The notes under the pieces: model-generated
Seen by the model: the letters and a program-made list of their open reading frames with translations, nothing else
What the model was told of the DNA's origin: nothing
Databases searched by the model: none
Position numbers and translations under genes: made by a program
Part shown: in pieces, positions 33,786 to 41,274 of the stretch
Layout: the number at the start of each line of letters is the position of its first letter
How positions within the stretch are numbered: the first letter of the stretch is position 1
NCBI GenBank assembly: GCA_964611895.1
Contig: CAZTDN010000007.1
Coordinates: forward strand, 30,048 to 94,047
Origin: JAIEOG01 sp964611895
Lineage (GTDB): Bacteria; Bdellovibrionota; FAC87; UBA2466
DNA length: 64,000 nucleotides
Direction: 5' to 3'

Positions 33786-34337
33786 CTATAGATGAGTTTG
33801 CCTAGACACAGGCAACCAATGCGCAAACTCCACCACACTTGCAAACATCTGGTGGGCCGCAGAAAGCATGATTTCGCGCGTGGCAGCCCCCTTGCCAGTA
33901 AGCACAAGACACGGAGCAGCTCCCAACGCGCTAGCAAGCCCCATATCGGGGACATGATCCCCCACCACATAGGACCTGGACCAATCGATCGGAACCCCAC
34001 GATAAGTACCGGGTACCAGACCCACCCCAGGCTTTCGGCAAGGGCAGTTCTCTTCTGGCGCATGAAAACAGTAAGCAATCTGATCAAACTCAAACGCGTG
34101 CTCTTTCAGAGCATCCACAAAGCAGCGATGCACTTTTTGAAAATCATCGTCTGAAATCAAACCTCGTCCCACCCCCGACTGATTACTCACCAAAAACAGC
34201 GGGTACCCCTTGCTGCGAATGTCCTTAAGCGCTTGAATGGCCCCAGGGTAAAAGACCACGTCGTCAGTTTTGTTGATATAATGACGATCTTCGATCAGCG
34301 TGCCATCGCGATCCAGGACAACAACCGAAAGACTCAT
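33786..34337 (-). CDS. gmhB: D-glycero-D-manno-heptose 1,7-bisphosphate 7-phosphatase
   Basis: This HAD-family protein of 183 residues has the nucleophile motif VLDRDGTLIED, motif II LVSNQSGVGRG, the zinc-binding CFHAPEENCPCRKP and VVGDHVPDMGLA. These identify GmhB, which removes the 7-phosphate in ADP-heptose synthesis; HisB-type phosphatases are the close alternative. The gene overlaps kdsD by ATGA (34334-34337) and belongs to the LPS operon with gmhA. Confidence 0.92.
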   Translation of the reverse strand: MSLSVVVLDRDGTLIEDRHYINKTDDVVFYPGAIQALKDIRSKGYPLFLVSNQSGVGRGLISDDDFQKVHRCFVDALKEHAFEFDQIAYCFHAPEENCPCRKPGVGLVPGTYRGVPIDWSRSYVVGDHVPDMGLASALGAAPCLVLTGKGAATREIMLSAAHQMFASVVEFAHWLPVSRQTHL

Positions 34338-35317
34338 ACTACCTTGGCCCGCAAGAGATCATGCAAGTGCACTACCCCCAGAAGATTCGCACTTTCATCT
34401 TCTACGAGGAGTTGTTGGATGGAGTTTTTCTCCATCAGCTCCCGTGCCTCGACGGCAAGTGCGTTTGGCAATAACCGCTTTGGGTTGCAAGTCATGAGCT
34501 CTTTCGCTGTCAGAGCTTGATTGACTCCCCTGGCTTGAAACGCGCGCCTCAAGTCTCCATCGGTAATCAACCCGACTACTTTTCCGGCTTGAGTGACTAA
34601 AGTGTGTCCCAAGCGCTTCTGGGTCATCTCCAACAGTACTTCCGAAAGCCCGGCATCGGGCTGCACTTGGGGGATTTCAGCACCGGAATGCATCAGCTCA
34701 CTCACGCGCAGCCAAAGGCGCCGCCCCAGGGTGCCACCCGGGTGCAGCTTGGCAAAATCGGCTTCGGAAAAGCCGCGCATCTGCATCAGAGTTACCGCTA
34801 CGGCATCTCCCAAGGCCATCATCACCGTTGTCGAAGTTGTTGGTGCTAGGCCCAAGGGGCAGGCTTCTTGCTGCACGGTCATTGGCAATACAATTTGGGC
34901 TTGTTTTGCCAAGGAGCTGTGCCGATTTTGAGTGATCGCCACGCAAGGAACCTGAGTCTCGCGGGCATAACGCAGAACCGACCCCAATTCTTCGGTCTCA
35001 CCGCTTAAGCTGAGAGCCACTAGAACATCGGCAGGACGGAGCAACCCCAGATCGCCGTGAGAGGCTTCGGCGGGATTTAAAAAATAAGCCCTCGTACCTG
35101 TACTCGCCAAAGTAGCCGCCCACTTGCGTGCTACAAGCCCTGACTTTCCCATCCCCACCAAAACCACGGTTCCCTGACACCCAAAAAGAAGCTCACATGC
35201 CTTGGAAAAGCCTTCGTCCAACGTCTCCGCAAAGGCTGCTAGAGCTTCGGCTTCCTGACGAACCGTTCGACGTCCTGCCAAAGTCAGATCATTCTGGATG
35301 GAGGTTTTACTTTCCAT
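34334..35317 (-). CDS. kdsD: Arabinose-5-phosphate isomerase (KdsD)
   Basis: The 327-residue enzyme has an N-terminal SIS domain (VLVGMGKSGLVARKWAATL, FLNPAEASHGDLG, LSLSGETEELGS) and two C-terminal CBS domains (~205-327: LVTQAGKVVGLITDGDLRR, QQLLVEDESANLLGVVHL). This is the KdsD/KpsF form, which makes arabinose-5-phosphate for Kdo. It sits between gmhB (ATGA overlap) and kdsA (11-bp overlap), fitting a Kdo role. Confidence 0.95.
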   Translation of the reverse strand: MESKTSIQNDLTLAGRRTVRQEAEALAAFAETLDEGFSKACELLFGCQGTVVLVGMGKSGLVARKWAATLASTGTRAYFLNPAEASHGDLGLLRPADVLVALSLSGETEELGSVLRYARETQVPCVAITQNRHSSLAKQAQIVLPMTVQQEACPLGLAPTTSTTVMMALGDAVAVTLMQMRGFSEADFAKLHPGGTLGRRLWLRVSELMHSGAEIPQVQPDAGLSEVLLEMTQKRLGHTLVTQAGKVVGLITDGDLRRAFQARGVNQALTAKELMTCNPKRLLPNALAVEARELMEKNSIQQLLVEDESANLLGVVHLHDLLRAKVV

Positions 35318-36140
35318 GAGCAGCTTCCGCGATGCGCGTTGTGCGCTCCATCAGGGCTTCCATGTTTGCCAGCGGCCACGCATTTGGCCCATCAGAGAGG
35401 GCTTTTGATGGATCGGGGTGCGTTTCGGCAAAAAAACCCGACACTCCCGCCGCCGCCCCTGCGCGTGCCAGATAAGGAATAGCTTGTCGGTTTCCGCCGG
35501 TCGAATTGCCTTCGCCACCAGGAAGTTGAACACTGTGAGTAATATCTAAAATCAGATCTGCTCGCGCCGACTCCATTTCCGGCCAGGCAGCAAAATCCAC
35601 CACCAGACGCTGGTAGCCAAAGCTTACTCCGCGTTCCGTGATCCAATACCCTGCAGCATCAAAGTGATTCAGCTTTTCTATGAGATTCACTACATTTGAC
35701 GGCGCTAAAAACTGTCCTTTTTTCACATTGATCAATCGCCCTGTTTTTGCGGCCGCTTCAAGCAAACCGGTTTGCCGACACAAAAACGCGGGTATTTGTA
35801 AAATGTCAGCCACTTCTGCCACAGCAGCGCATTGCGTGGATTCGTGAACATCTGTCAAAACCGGCAGACCAAATTCTTTTTTAACAGCGAGCAGCGCCTC
35901 TAAACCGGCGTCCATTCCCAACCCACGAAAACTGGTATGGGACGTCCGATTGGCTTTGTCGAAAGAGGCTTTAAAAACCAATTGCAGGTTCAGACGCCGT
36001 GAAATTCCAGCAAGATGATCCGCCACGCGCAAAACCAGATCTTTGCTCTCGATCACACAAGGCCCGGCAATCCAAAAAGGACGCTTTTTCCCGCCTGAAC
36101 CCAGGCGAACTTTGAGTGCAATCGATTGGGGTGTAAACAT
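35307..36140 (-). CDS. kdsA: 3-deoxy-8-phosphooctulonate synthase (KdsA)
   Basis: The 277-residue TIM-barrel enzyme has FWIAGPCVIESKD, KASFDKANRTS, LTDVHES, QIPAFLCRQTGLL, NVKKGQFLAP and ADLILDITHSVQLPG, which identify KdsA. It condenses PEP with arabinose-5-phosphate to Kdo-8-phosphate. ATG at 36140 is preferred because its N-terminus fits the family; a TTG start at 36179 would add 13 residues. Neither has a clear Shine-Dalgarno, so the start is uncertain. Confidence 0.94.
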   Translation of the reverse strand: MFTPQSIALKVRLGSGGKKRPFWIAGPCVIESKDLVLRVADHLAGISRRLNLQLVFKASFDKANRTSHTSFRGLGMDAGLEALLAVKKEFGLPVLTDVHESTQCAAVAEVADILQIPAFLCRQTGLLEAAAKTGRLINVKKGQFLAPSNVVNLIEKLNHFDAAGYWITERGVSFGYQRLVVDFAAWPEMESARADLILDITHSVQLPGGEGNSTGGNRQAIPYLARAGAAAGVSGFFAETHPDPSKALSDGPNAWPLANMEALMERTTRIAEAAHGK

Positions 36141-36185
36141 GGCAGGAGCGAGACTATGAAACTTCGAGAGCAAACGCAACCTGGG

Positions 36186-37082
36186 CTAGCGTCGCCGAGA
36201 TTGAACCAAATCCAAAAATTCCCGCATGGCGATTTTCCAACTGCCCATGGTGGGGATGCCCAACGCTGCCTTGAGTTTGGTGTTGGAAAGCACGCTAAAC
36301 GCAGGACGCCGCGCCGGCAAAGCTAACTCTTCGGTTTTTTTGGGATTAAGCTCCACCCCCAGGCCCCAATGCTTTTTCACAAATTCAAAAACATCTGCCC
36401 AGGTCGCAAAATCATCGTAACTGTAGTGATAAAGCCCAGTCGCCCCAGTGCCCACGAGTCGGGACAGATCGTCCGCGACATCTCGCGCCCAAGTAGGACA
36501 ACCCCATTGATCGGCAAAAGGAGAAAACTGTTTTTTATCCCGTAGAACTGTAAATCGATCCTTCTTGTATCCATAGAGCCACTGGACGCGCAGGACCAGA
36601 TTGCGGGGGTCCTCAAGAACGGCAAGTTCGCCTTCTAGCTTGGTCTCTGCATACCAGTTGCAAGGATTCGCCTTATCGGTTTCGGCGCGGGGCCGGCTCG
36701 ACTCCCCATCAAAAACCTGATCCGTTCCGAAATGGACAAGCTGGACTCCTGCCTTACCGCATGCGTCGGCCAAATACCTTGGAGAGAGTGCATTCAATAG
36801 TCTTGCCTGTTCACGTTGCTGCTCCGCTTGATCGACTGCGGTAAAGGCCGCAGCGTTGAGCACCCACTGGGGCTGGTAGGTCTCCAAGGCTCGAACGATC
36901 GAGTCTTTGGAAGTAATATCCAGTTCTTTCTTGGAAAGTGAGGTGATTACTGCCTCTGGGAAAAAGTCTAAGAACGACTTGCGCAGGTCATACGCAAGCA
37001 TCCCGTCAGCACCAGTAATCAGTACATGAGAGAGGTTTGCAAGCGGACGCGTGGGACGATTAGAAACGCGTGTGGGCGACAT
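36186..37082 (-). CDS. rfbD: dTDP-4-dehydrorhamnose reductase family protein (RfbD)
   Basis: This SDR protein of 298 residues has ITGADGMLAYDLR, the catalytic Tyr/Lys in NWYAETKLEGE and a C-terminal PAFSVLSNTKLKAALG segment, as in RmlD/RfbD. It reduces the 4-keto group of dTDP-4-dehydro-rhamnose with NAD(P)H. It follows the rfbC gene by five bases. A variant sugar is possible because the rfbC and rfbA products beside it are atypical in length. Confidence 0.92.
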   Translation of the reverse strand: MSPTRVSNRPTRPLANLSHVLITGADGMLAYDLRKSFLDFFPEAVITSLSKKELDITSKDSIVRALETYQPQWVLNAAAFTAVDQAEQQREQARLLNALSPRYLADACGKAGVQLVHFGTDQVFDGESSRPRAETDKANPCNWYAETKLEGELAVLEDPRNLVLRVQWLYGYKKDRFTVLRDKKQFSPFADQWGCPTWARDVADDLSRLVGTGATGLYHYSYDDFATWADVFEFVKKHWGLGVELNPKKTEELALPARRPAFSVLSNTKLKAALGIPTMGSWKIAMREFLDLVQSRRR

Positions 37083-37087
37083 CTGGG

Positions 37088-37567
37088 TTAGTCACACTGA
37101 AAAGGCGAACGCGGATCATCCTCATGCCTAATCTCGTCGATAGGAGACCGCTTTCCTTCGCCCATAAAAAGCTGATTTGGGAAGTTATGCACGACGGCGT
37201 TTTCTTGGCTCACATTGCGGTACGCATGCACTACACCAGGAGGAACCAATAACCGAATCGGGTTGTCCTGCCCACCATACACAACTTGTTTGTTGAGGTA
37301 GGTCGGGGATTCTTTTCTGTTATCCCAAAGCCAGATCTTAAAGTTCCCTGGGCCAATAAACAAAAACAAGTCGGATTGATCCACGTGTTCGTGCGGCCCA
37401 CGTGTTACACCCGCTAAGGTGACCGAAGTATAGGACATGACTGGAAAGTATTTGGATTCCAGCTCATCGTGCCGAAAGGTTTCAGCTAACCAGCCCCGTT
37501 CGTCGATAAATTTTTTGACTGGAGTAATCAGGGCGCCATCCACCGGCCCCTTCTTAAAATCCATCAT
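37088..37567 (-). CDS. rfbC: Short RmlC-like cupin epimerase (dTDP-4-dehydrorhamnose 3,5-epimerase family)
   Basis: The 159-residue cupin has RGPHEHVDQSDLF in place of the classic RGLHYQ...K motif, IWLWDNRKESPTY and LLVPPGVVHAYRNVS. It lacks the usual Lys in the first motif and the C-terminal Tyr/Asp region of full-length RmlC (~180 aa). I recall this RGPHEH subgroup as a distinct short family beside short RfbA proteins. The His is kept, so one-position epimerisation or an isomerase role is possible. The four-base overlap with rfbA (37564-37567) ties it to the pathway. Confidence 0.8.
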   Translation of the reverse strand: MMDFKKGPVDGALITPVKKFIDERGWLAETFRHDELESKYFPVMSYTSVTLAGVTRGPHEHVDQSDLFLFIGPGNFKIWLWDNRKESPTYLNKQVVYGGQDNPIRLLVPPGVVHAYRNVSQENAVVHNFPNQLFMGEGKRSPIDEIRHEDDPRSPFQCD

Positions 37568-38286
37568 CGAAGGGCCTCTTCACGCGACATGAGATCGTTT
37601 GCCGCCTTGAGGGACTCAAAGGTCCCGGCATCCGTCCATTGGCCCTGCAAAACTTCATAGGTCATTGTGCCCTGACGGATAAAAGCATTGTTTACGTCAG
37701 TAATCTCCAGCTCTCCTCGACCGCTGGGGCGGAGAGTGCGAATAATTTCAAAAACGGAAGGGTCGTAAAAATAAATTCCTGTAACGGCCAAATCGCTCTT
37801 GGGGTTCTTGGGCTTTTCTTCAATGGAAAGAATCCGCTCCCCTGCTAGCTCAGCCACCCCAAAGCGCTGCGGATCACTGACCTTTTGAAGGAGAATTTTG
37901 GCCCCTTTTTCTTGCTCATGAAACTTAGCGGCGCTCTGCTTCAAGCTATCAGTAAAAATATTGTCCCCCAGAATGACAGCTATCTTCTCGCTGCCCGCAA
38001 AGCCTTCCGCTAGCCCTAGAGCCTGGGCGATCCCGCCTGCTTCATCCTGAACCTTATAAGTAAAGCGACACTGAAAATCTTTTCCTGAGCCTAGCAACGT
38101 AACCACGTCGCCCATGTGCTCCACGCCTGTAACAATTAGAATTTCCTGGATGCCCGCTTCAACGAGCTTTTGCACGGGGTGCAAAATCATCGGCTTGCGA
38201 CCCACGGGTAAAAGGTGCTTGTTGGTGACTTTGGTCAAGGGGAACAAACGAGACCCCGTCCCGCCGGCTAAGATAATGCCCTTCAT
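37564..38286 (-). CDS. rfbA: Short glucose-1-phosphate thymidylyltransferase-like nucleotidyltransferase (RfbA)
   Basis: The 240-residue protein has the nucleotidyltransferase start GIILAGGTGSRLFPLT, the sugar-phosphate pocket KHLLPVGRKPMILHP, ILGDNIFTDS and GRGELEITDVNNAF. It matches RmlA-type enzymes but is ~50 residues shorter, lacking the C-terminal allosteric and dimerising part. It activates a sugar-1-phosphate, most likely with dTTP. It overlaps both neighbours by four bases. Confidence 0.88.
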   Translation of the reverse strand: MKGIILAGGTGSRLFPLTKVTNKHLLPVGRKPMILHPVQKLVEAGIQEILIVTGVEHMGDVVTLLGSGKDFQCRFTYKVQDEAGGIAQALGLAEGFAGSEKIAVILGDNIFTDSLKQSAAKFHEQEKGAKILLQKVSDPQRFGVAELAGERILSIEEKPKNPKSDLAVTGIYFYDPSVFEIIRTLRPSGRGELEITDVNNAFIRQGTMTYEVLQGQWTDAGTFESLKAANDLMSREEALR

Positions 38287-39332
38287 AGCGAGACTCCTGT
38301 GTCACGGAATTTCGAATTGTAATTGGCTTGATAATAAGAAAAATACTCTTTGTCCCGAACCTTTTTCCACCAGGCATCGTTTTTGAGATACCAATCCACA
38401 GTTCGAGCAATCCCCTGCTCAAAAGAAACAGAAGGGGACCAGCCTAAGTCGCGACGAATCTTAGTCGCGTCCAGCGCGTAGCGTCTGTCATGCGCCGGGC
38501 GATCTCCAACGTACTGAATTAGCTTTTCCGATTTTCCCAAAATACCAAGAACTTTTCCCACCAGATCAATGTTGTGCCGCTCTTCGTTGGCACTGATATT
38601 ATAAATTTGACCCGAAACGCCGTAACGTAAAACGGCGTCGATACCCCGGGCGTGGTCCAAAACATAAATCCAGTCACGAATCTGTTTGCCGTCACCGTAA
38701 ATAGGCACGGGCAGGTCTTCGATAGCGTTTGCAATCACTAGCGGGAGCAGTTTTTCGGGAAACTGGTACGGACCATAGTTGTTGGTGCAGCGGGTAATCA
38801 AAATATCCTGCTTAAAAGTCCGATAAGCCGCCAAAGCCATCAAATCCGCCGAAGCTTTAGAGGCCGCATACGGCGAATTGGGATCCAGCACAGACGTTTC
38901 GGTTGAACGGGGGTCGCTCGGAGACAAAGTTCCGTAGACTTCATCTGTCGAAACATGAACAAAACGTGGACCTCCGACCGAACGGGCTGCGTCCAATAGG
39001 TTCTGGAGCCCAAGCACATTCGTGCGGACAAAAGCTCCCGGATCCAAAATACTGCGATCGACATGAGTTTCGGCCGCAAAATTCACAATGGCATCGAACC
39101 CACCTGCCCTCACGGCGTCGGCAGCTTCGCGAGACGCGATGTCCAGCTTAAGGAAGCGATACCGATCGGGCGCGAGCCGAGACACATACTCAACCGTGTC
39201 GGGATGGGCTGCGTACGTTACAGAGTCCATGCACGTAATGCGGAGCTGAGAATAAGACTCTAAACTATGGGCAATAAAGTGCGACCCGATGAAGCCGCAA
39301 CCACCAGTGACCAGAATATGTTTTGGTTCCAT
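38283..39332 (-). CDS. rfbB: dTDP-glucose 4,6-dehydratase (RfbB)
   Basis: This extended SDR protein of 349 residues has ILVTGGCGFIGSH, VNFAAETHVDRSI, VHVSTDEVYG, YAASKASADLM (catalytic Tyr/Lys) and RCTNNYGPYQFPEKL, all RfbB signatures. It makes the 4-keto-6-deoxy intermediate. ATG 39332 matches the family N-terminus. An upstream frame reaches TTG 39371, but that codon lies within the -35 of the promoter found here. The predicted transcription start is only a few bases before the ATG. Confidence 0.95.
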   Translation of the reverse strand: MEPKHILVTGGCGFIGSHFIAHSLESYSQLRITCMDSVTYAAHPDTVEYVSRLAPDRYRFLKLDIASREAADAVRAGGFDAIVNFAAETHVDRSILDPGAFVRTNVLGLQNLLDAARSVGGPRFVHVSTDEVYGTLSPSDPRSTETSVLDPNSPYAASKASADLMALAAYRTFKQDILITRCTNNYGPYQFPEKLLPLVIANAIEDLPVPIYGDGKQIRDWIYVLDHARGIDAVLRYGVSGQIYNISANEERHNIDLVGKVLGILGKSEKLIQYVGDRPAHDRRYALDATKIRRDLGWSPSVSFEQGIARTVDWYLKNDAWWKKVRDKEYFSYYQANYNSKFRDTGVSL

Positions 39333-39342
39333 GGAATTCGGG

Positions 39343-39371
39343 ATTATTGGGACAGCTCCAGGCTTTGTCAA
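39343..39371 (-). promoter_or_regulatory. rfbB: Predicted promoter of the rfb-kds-gmh-wz operon
   Basis: On the minus strand a perfect -35 TTGACA (39371-39366) and a -10 AATAAT (39348-39343, five of six) are separated by 17 bp. The expected transcription start is near 39336, about four bases before the rfbB ATG, which has no Shine-Dalgarno. This is the best promoter match in the window. Confidence 0.65.
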
Positions 39372-39412
39372 AGGTTTACGGACCCAACCTCCTGGGATAG
39401 CATCCCCTCCCA

Positions 39413-40336
39413 GTGAAACACCTAGTGACAGGAAGCGGGGGTTTTGTCGGAACCCACCTGCTCAGCCACCTCCGCGCCCGGCAGCCTAAGGCCGAGCTCG
39501 TCTCAGTGGGACTTCACGCACCCCGTGACCCGTCCATCCGCCACCTAAACTGCGACCTAAGAGACCCTGTAAAAACTACCCAGTGCCTCGAGAGTGAAAA
39601 ACCGGACCATGTTTACCACTTGGCGGGAAGCGCTCGTGTCTCGCAGGAAATCGGCATGCCAGAATACTTTGCACACAACACGCTCACTACCCAAAATCTC
39701 ATTCAGGGTTTGATGGCCGTTTCGAAACCTTTTCGGGTCTTTTTTGCCAGCTCAGTTCACGTTTATGGAAACCAATCTTCGGAAGCTGATGAGTCCTCAG
39801 AAGTCACGCCAGAAGGCTATTATGGAATGTCCAAGTATCTCAGCGAACGCGCGCTTGAAGAATTTGCGAAGCAACGCCCTGATATTCGGGTTGTAGTGGG
39901 ACGCCTCTACAGTTGCATTGGCCCAAATCAACCCCCAGGTTTTGTCACTTCGGACCTCACTACCAAACTAGCCTCGCTCACAAATAACAGCCTACTAGAA
40001 ACAGGCCCGCTGTCTGCCTATCGTCGATTTCTAGATGTCCGCGACGCCGTCGAGATTTTGGTTCGCTTGGTAGAATCGGACCAAACCAACGGCTTTGAAA
40101 TCGTTAATATTGCTTCGCCTTTTGAAATGAAAGTTCAAGAAATAGTAGAAAAGCTCGTCGCCGTATCGGGTAAGAAAGTACGCATTCAAAGCAGGGAAAC
40201 GGATCAGAACCCTTTCAAAGGCCTAAAAATCAGCCTAAGAAAACAGGAGAAGTTGGTCCCCGGATTTTCATTTCGACCACTGGAAACGACACTTCAGGAT
40301 ATTTGGAACTCGGTACACATAAGGGAGTCAGCATGA
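39413..40336 (+). CDS. NAD-dependent sugar epimerase/reductase (GDP-4-keto-6-deoxymannose reductase-like)
   Basis: This extended SDR protein of 307 residues has LVTGSGGFVGTHLL, HLAGSARVSQE, FASSVHVYG and YYGMSKYLSER (catalytic Tyr/Lys) and GRLYSCIGPNQPPGF, nearest to Rmd/GMD-type reductases. It probably reduces a keto sugar nucleotide, a role the other genes here would feed. It starts with GTG (39413). It overlaps trxB by four bases, an unusual partner, so they may be co-translated by chance of order. Confidence 0.8.
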   Translation: MKHLVTGSGGFVGTHLLSHLRARQPKAELVSVGLHAPRDPSIRHLNCDLRDPVKTTQCLESEKPDHVYHLAGSARVSQEIGMPEYFAHNTLTTQNLIQGLMAVSKPFRVFFASSVHVYGNQSSEADESSEVTPEGYYGMSKYLSERALEEFAKQRPDIRVVVGRLYSCIGPNQPPGFVTSDLTTKLASLTNNSLLETGPLSAYRRFLDVRDAVEILVRLVESDQTNGFEIVNIASPFEMKVQEIVEKLVAVSGKKVRIQSRETDQNPFKGLKISLRKQEKLVPGFSFRPLETTLQDIWNSVHIRESA

Positions 40337-41259
40337 ACACCGAAGACTTGATCATTATTGGTTCCGGGCCCGCTGGATATACAGCCGGCATTTATGCCGC
40401 CCGCGCAAACCTCAAACCACTTCTGTTTGAAGGCTTTCAATCCGGTGGACTGCTTATGCTCACCAGCGATGTGGAGAACTTCCCAGGATTCCCCAAAGGG
40501 ATCGAAGGCCCTGAACTAATGGGCCATTTCCGCGCACAGGCCGAAAGGTTTGGAACCCGATTCATTCAAAAGGACGTTACCCGAGTGGATTTTTCCTCTT
40601 CTCCTTTCAAAGTGTGGGTGGGCAAAGAGGTGTACCAAAGCAAGGCCGTCATTATTTCCACCGGAGCGGCAACCAAGTGGCTGGGAATCGAATCCGAGAA
40701 AAATCTTTTGGGAAAAGGTGTTTCTAGCTGTGCTACCTGCGACGGGGCGTTCTTCCAAGGAGTCCCCTTGGTAGTCGTGGGCGGAGGGGATTCGGCGATG
40801 GAAGAGGCTCAGTTTCTCACTCGATTTGCAAGCCACGTGACCGTAGTGCACCGTCGCGATACTCTGCGTGCGTCGAAGATCATGATCGAACGCGCACAGA
40901 AAAACCCCAAAATCAGCTTTGTTTGGAACAGCGCTGTAGAGGAAATACTAGGCGAAAACGCTGTCACCGGCGTTCGGCTGCTCAATCTCGTCACCAAAGA
41001 AAGCCAAGTTCTGCCCTGCGAGGGCGTGTTTGTTGCGATTGGCCATGAACCAAATACGGCGTTTCTCAAAGGCCAAATCCAACTCGATGAAAAAGGATAC
41101 GTGGTTCTTCCGCGACGCCCCACTACGCACACCTCTGTTCGAGGGATTTTTGCCGCCGGCGATGTGGCTGATACAATCTACCGCCAAGCCATTACGGCAG
41201 CAGCAAGCGGGTGCCAAGCAGCGATCGACGCGGAGCGCTTTCTCGAATCCCTACATTAG
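40333..41259 (+). CDS. trxB: Thioredoxin reductase
   Basis: The 308-residue protein has the FAD-binding IIGSGPAGYTAGIYAARA, redox motif CATCDGAF, NADPH-binding VVGGGDSAMEEAQFL and the C-terminal GIFAAGDVAD. It reduces thioredoxin with NADPH in the cytosol. ATG 40333 has GGGAG seven bases upstream and overlaps the preceding stop as ATGA, so it is preferred to a TTG-started frame from 40303. Confidence 0.96.
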   Translation: MNTEDLIIIGSGPAGYTAGIYAARANLKPLLFEGFQSGGLLMLTSDVENFPGFPKGIEGPELMGHFRAQAERFGTRFIQKDVTRVDFSSSPFKVWVGKEVYQSKAVIISTGAATKWLGIESEKNLLGKGVSSCATCDGAFFQGVPLVVVGGGDSAMEEAQFLTRFASHVTVVHRRDTLRASKIMIERAQKNPKISFVWNSAVEEILGENAVTGVRLLNLVTKESQVLPCEGVFVAIGHEPNTAFLKGQIQLDEKGYVVLPRRPTTHTSVRGIFAAGDVADTIYRQAITAAASGCQAAIDAERFLESLH

Positions 41260-41274
41260 GGAGTAGAATGAGGG

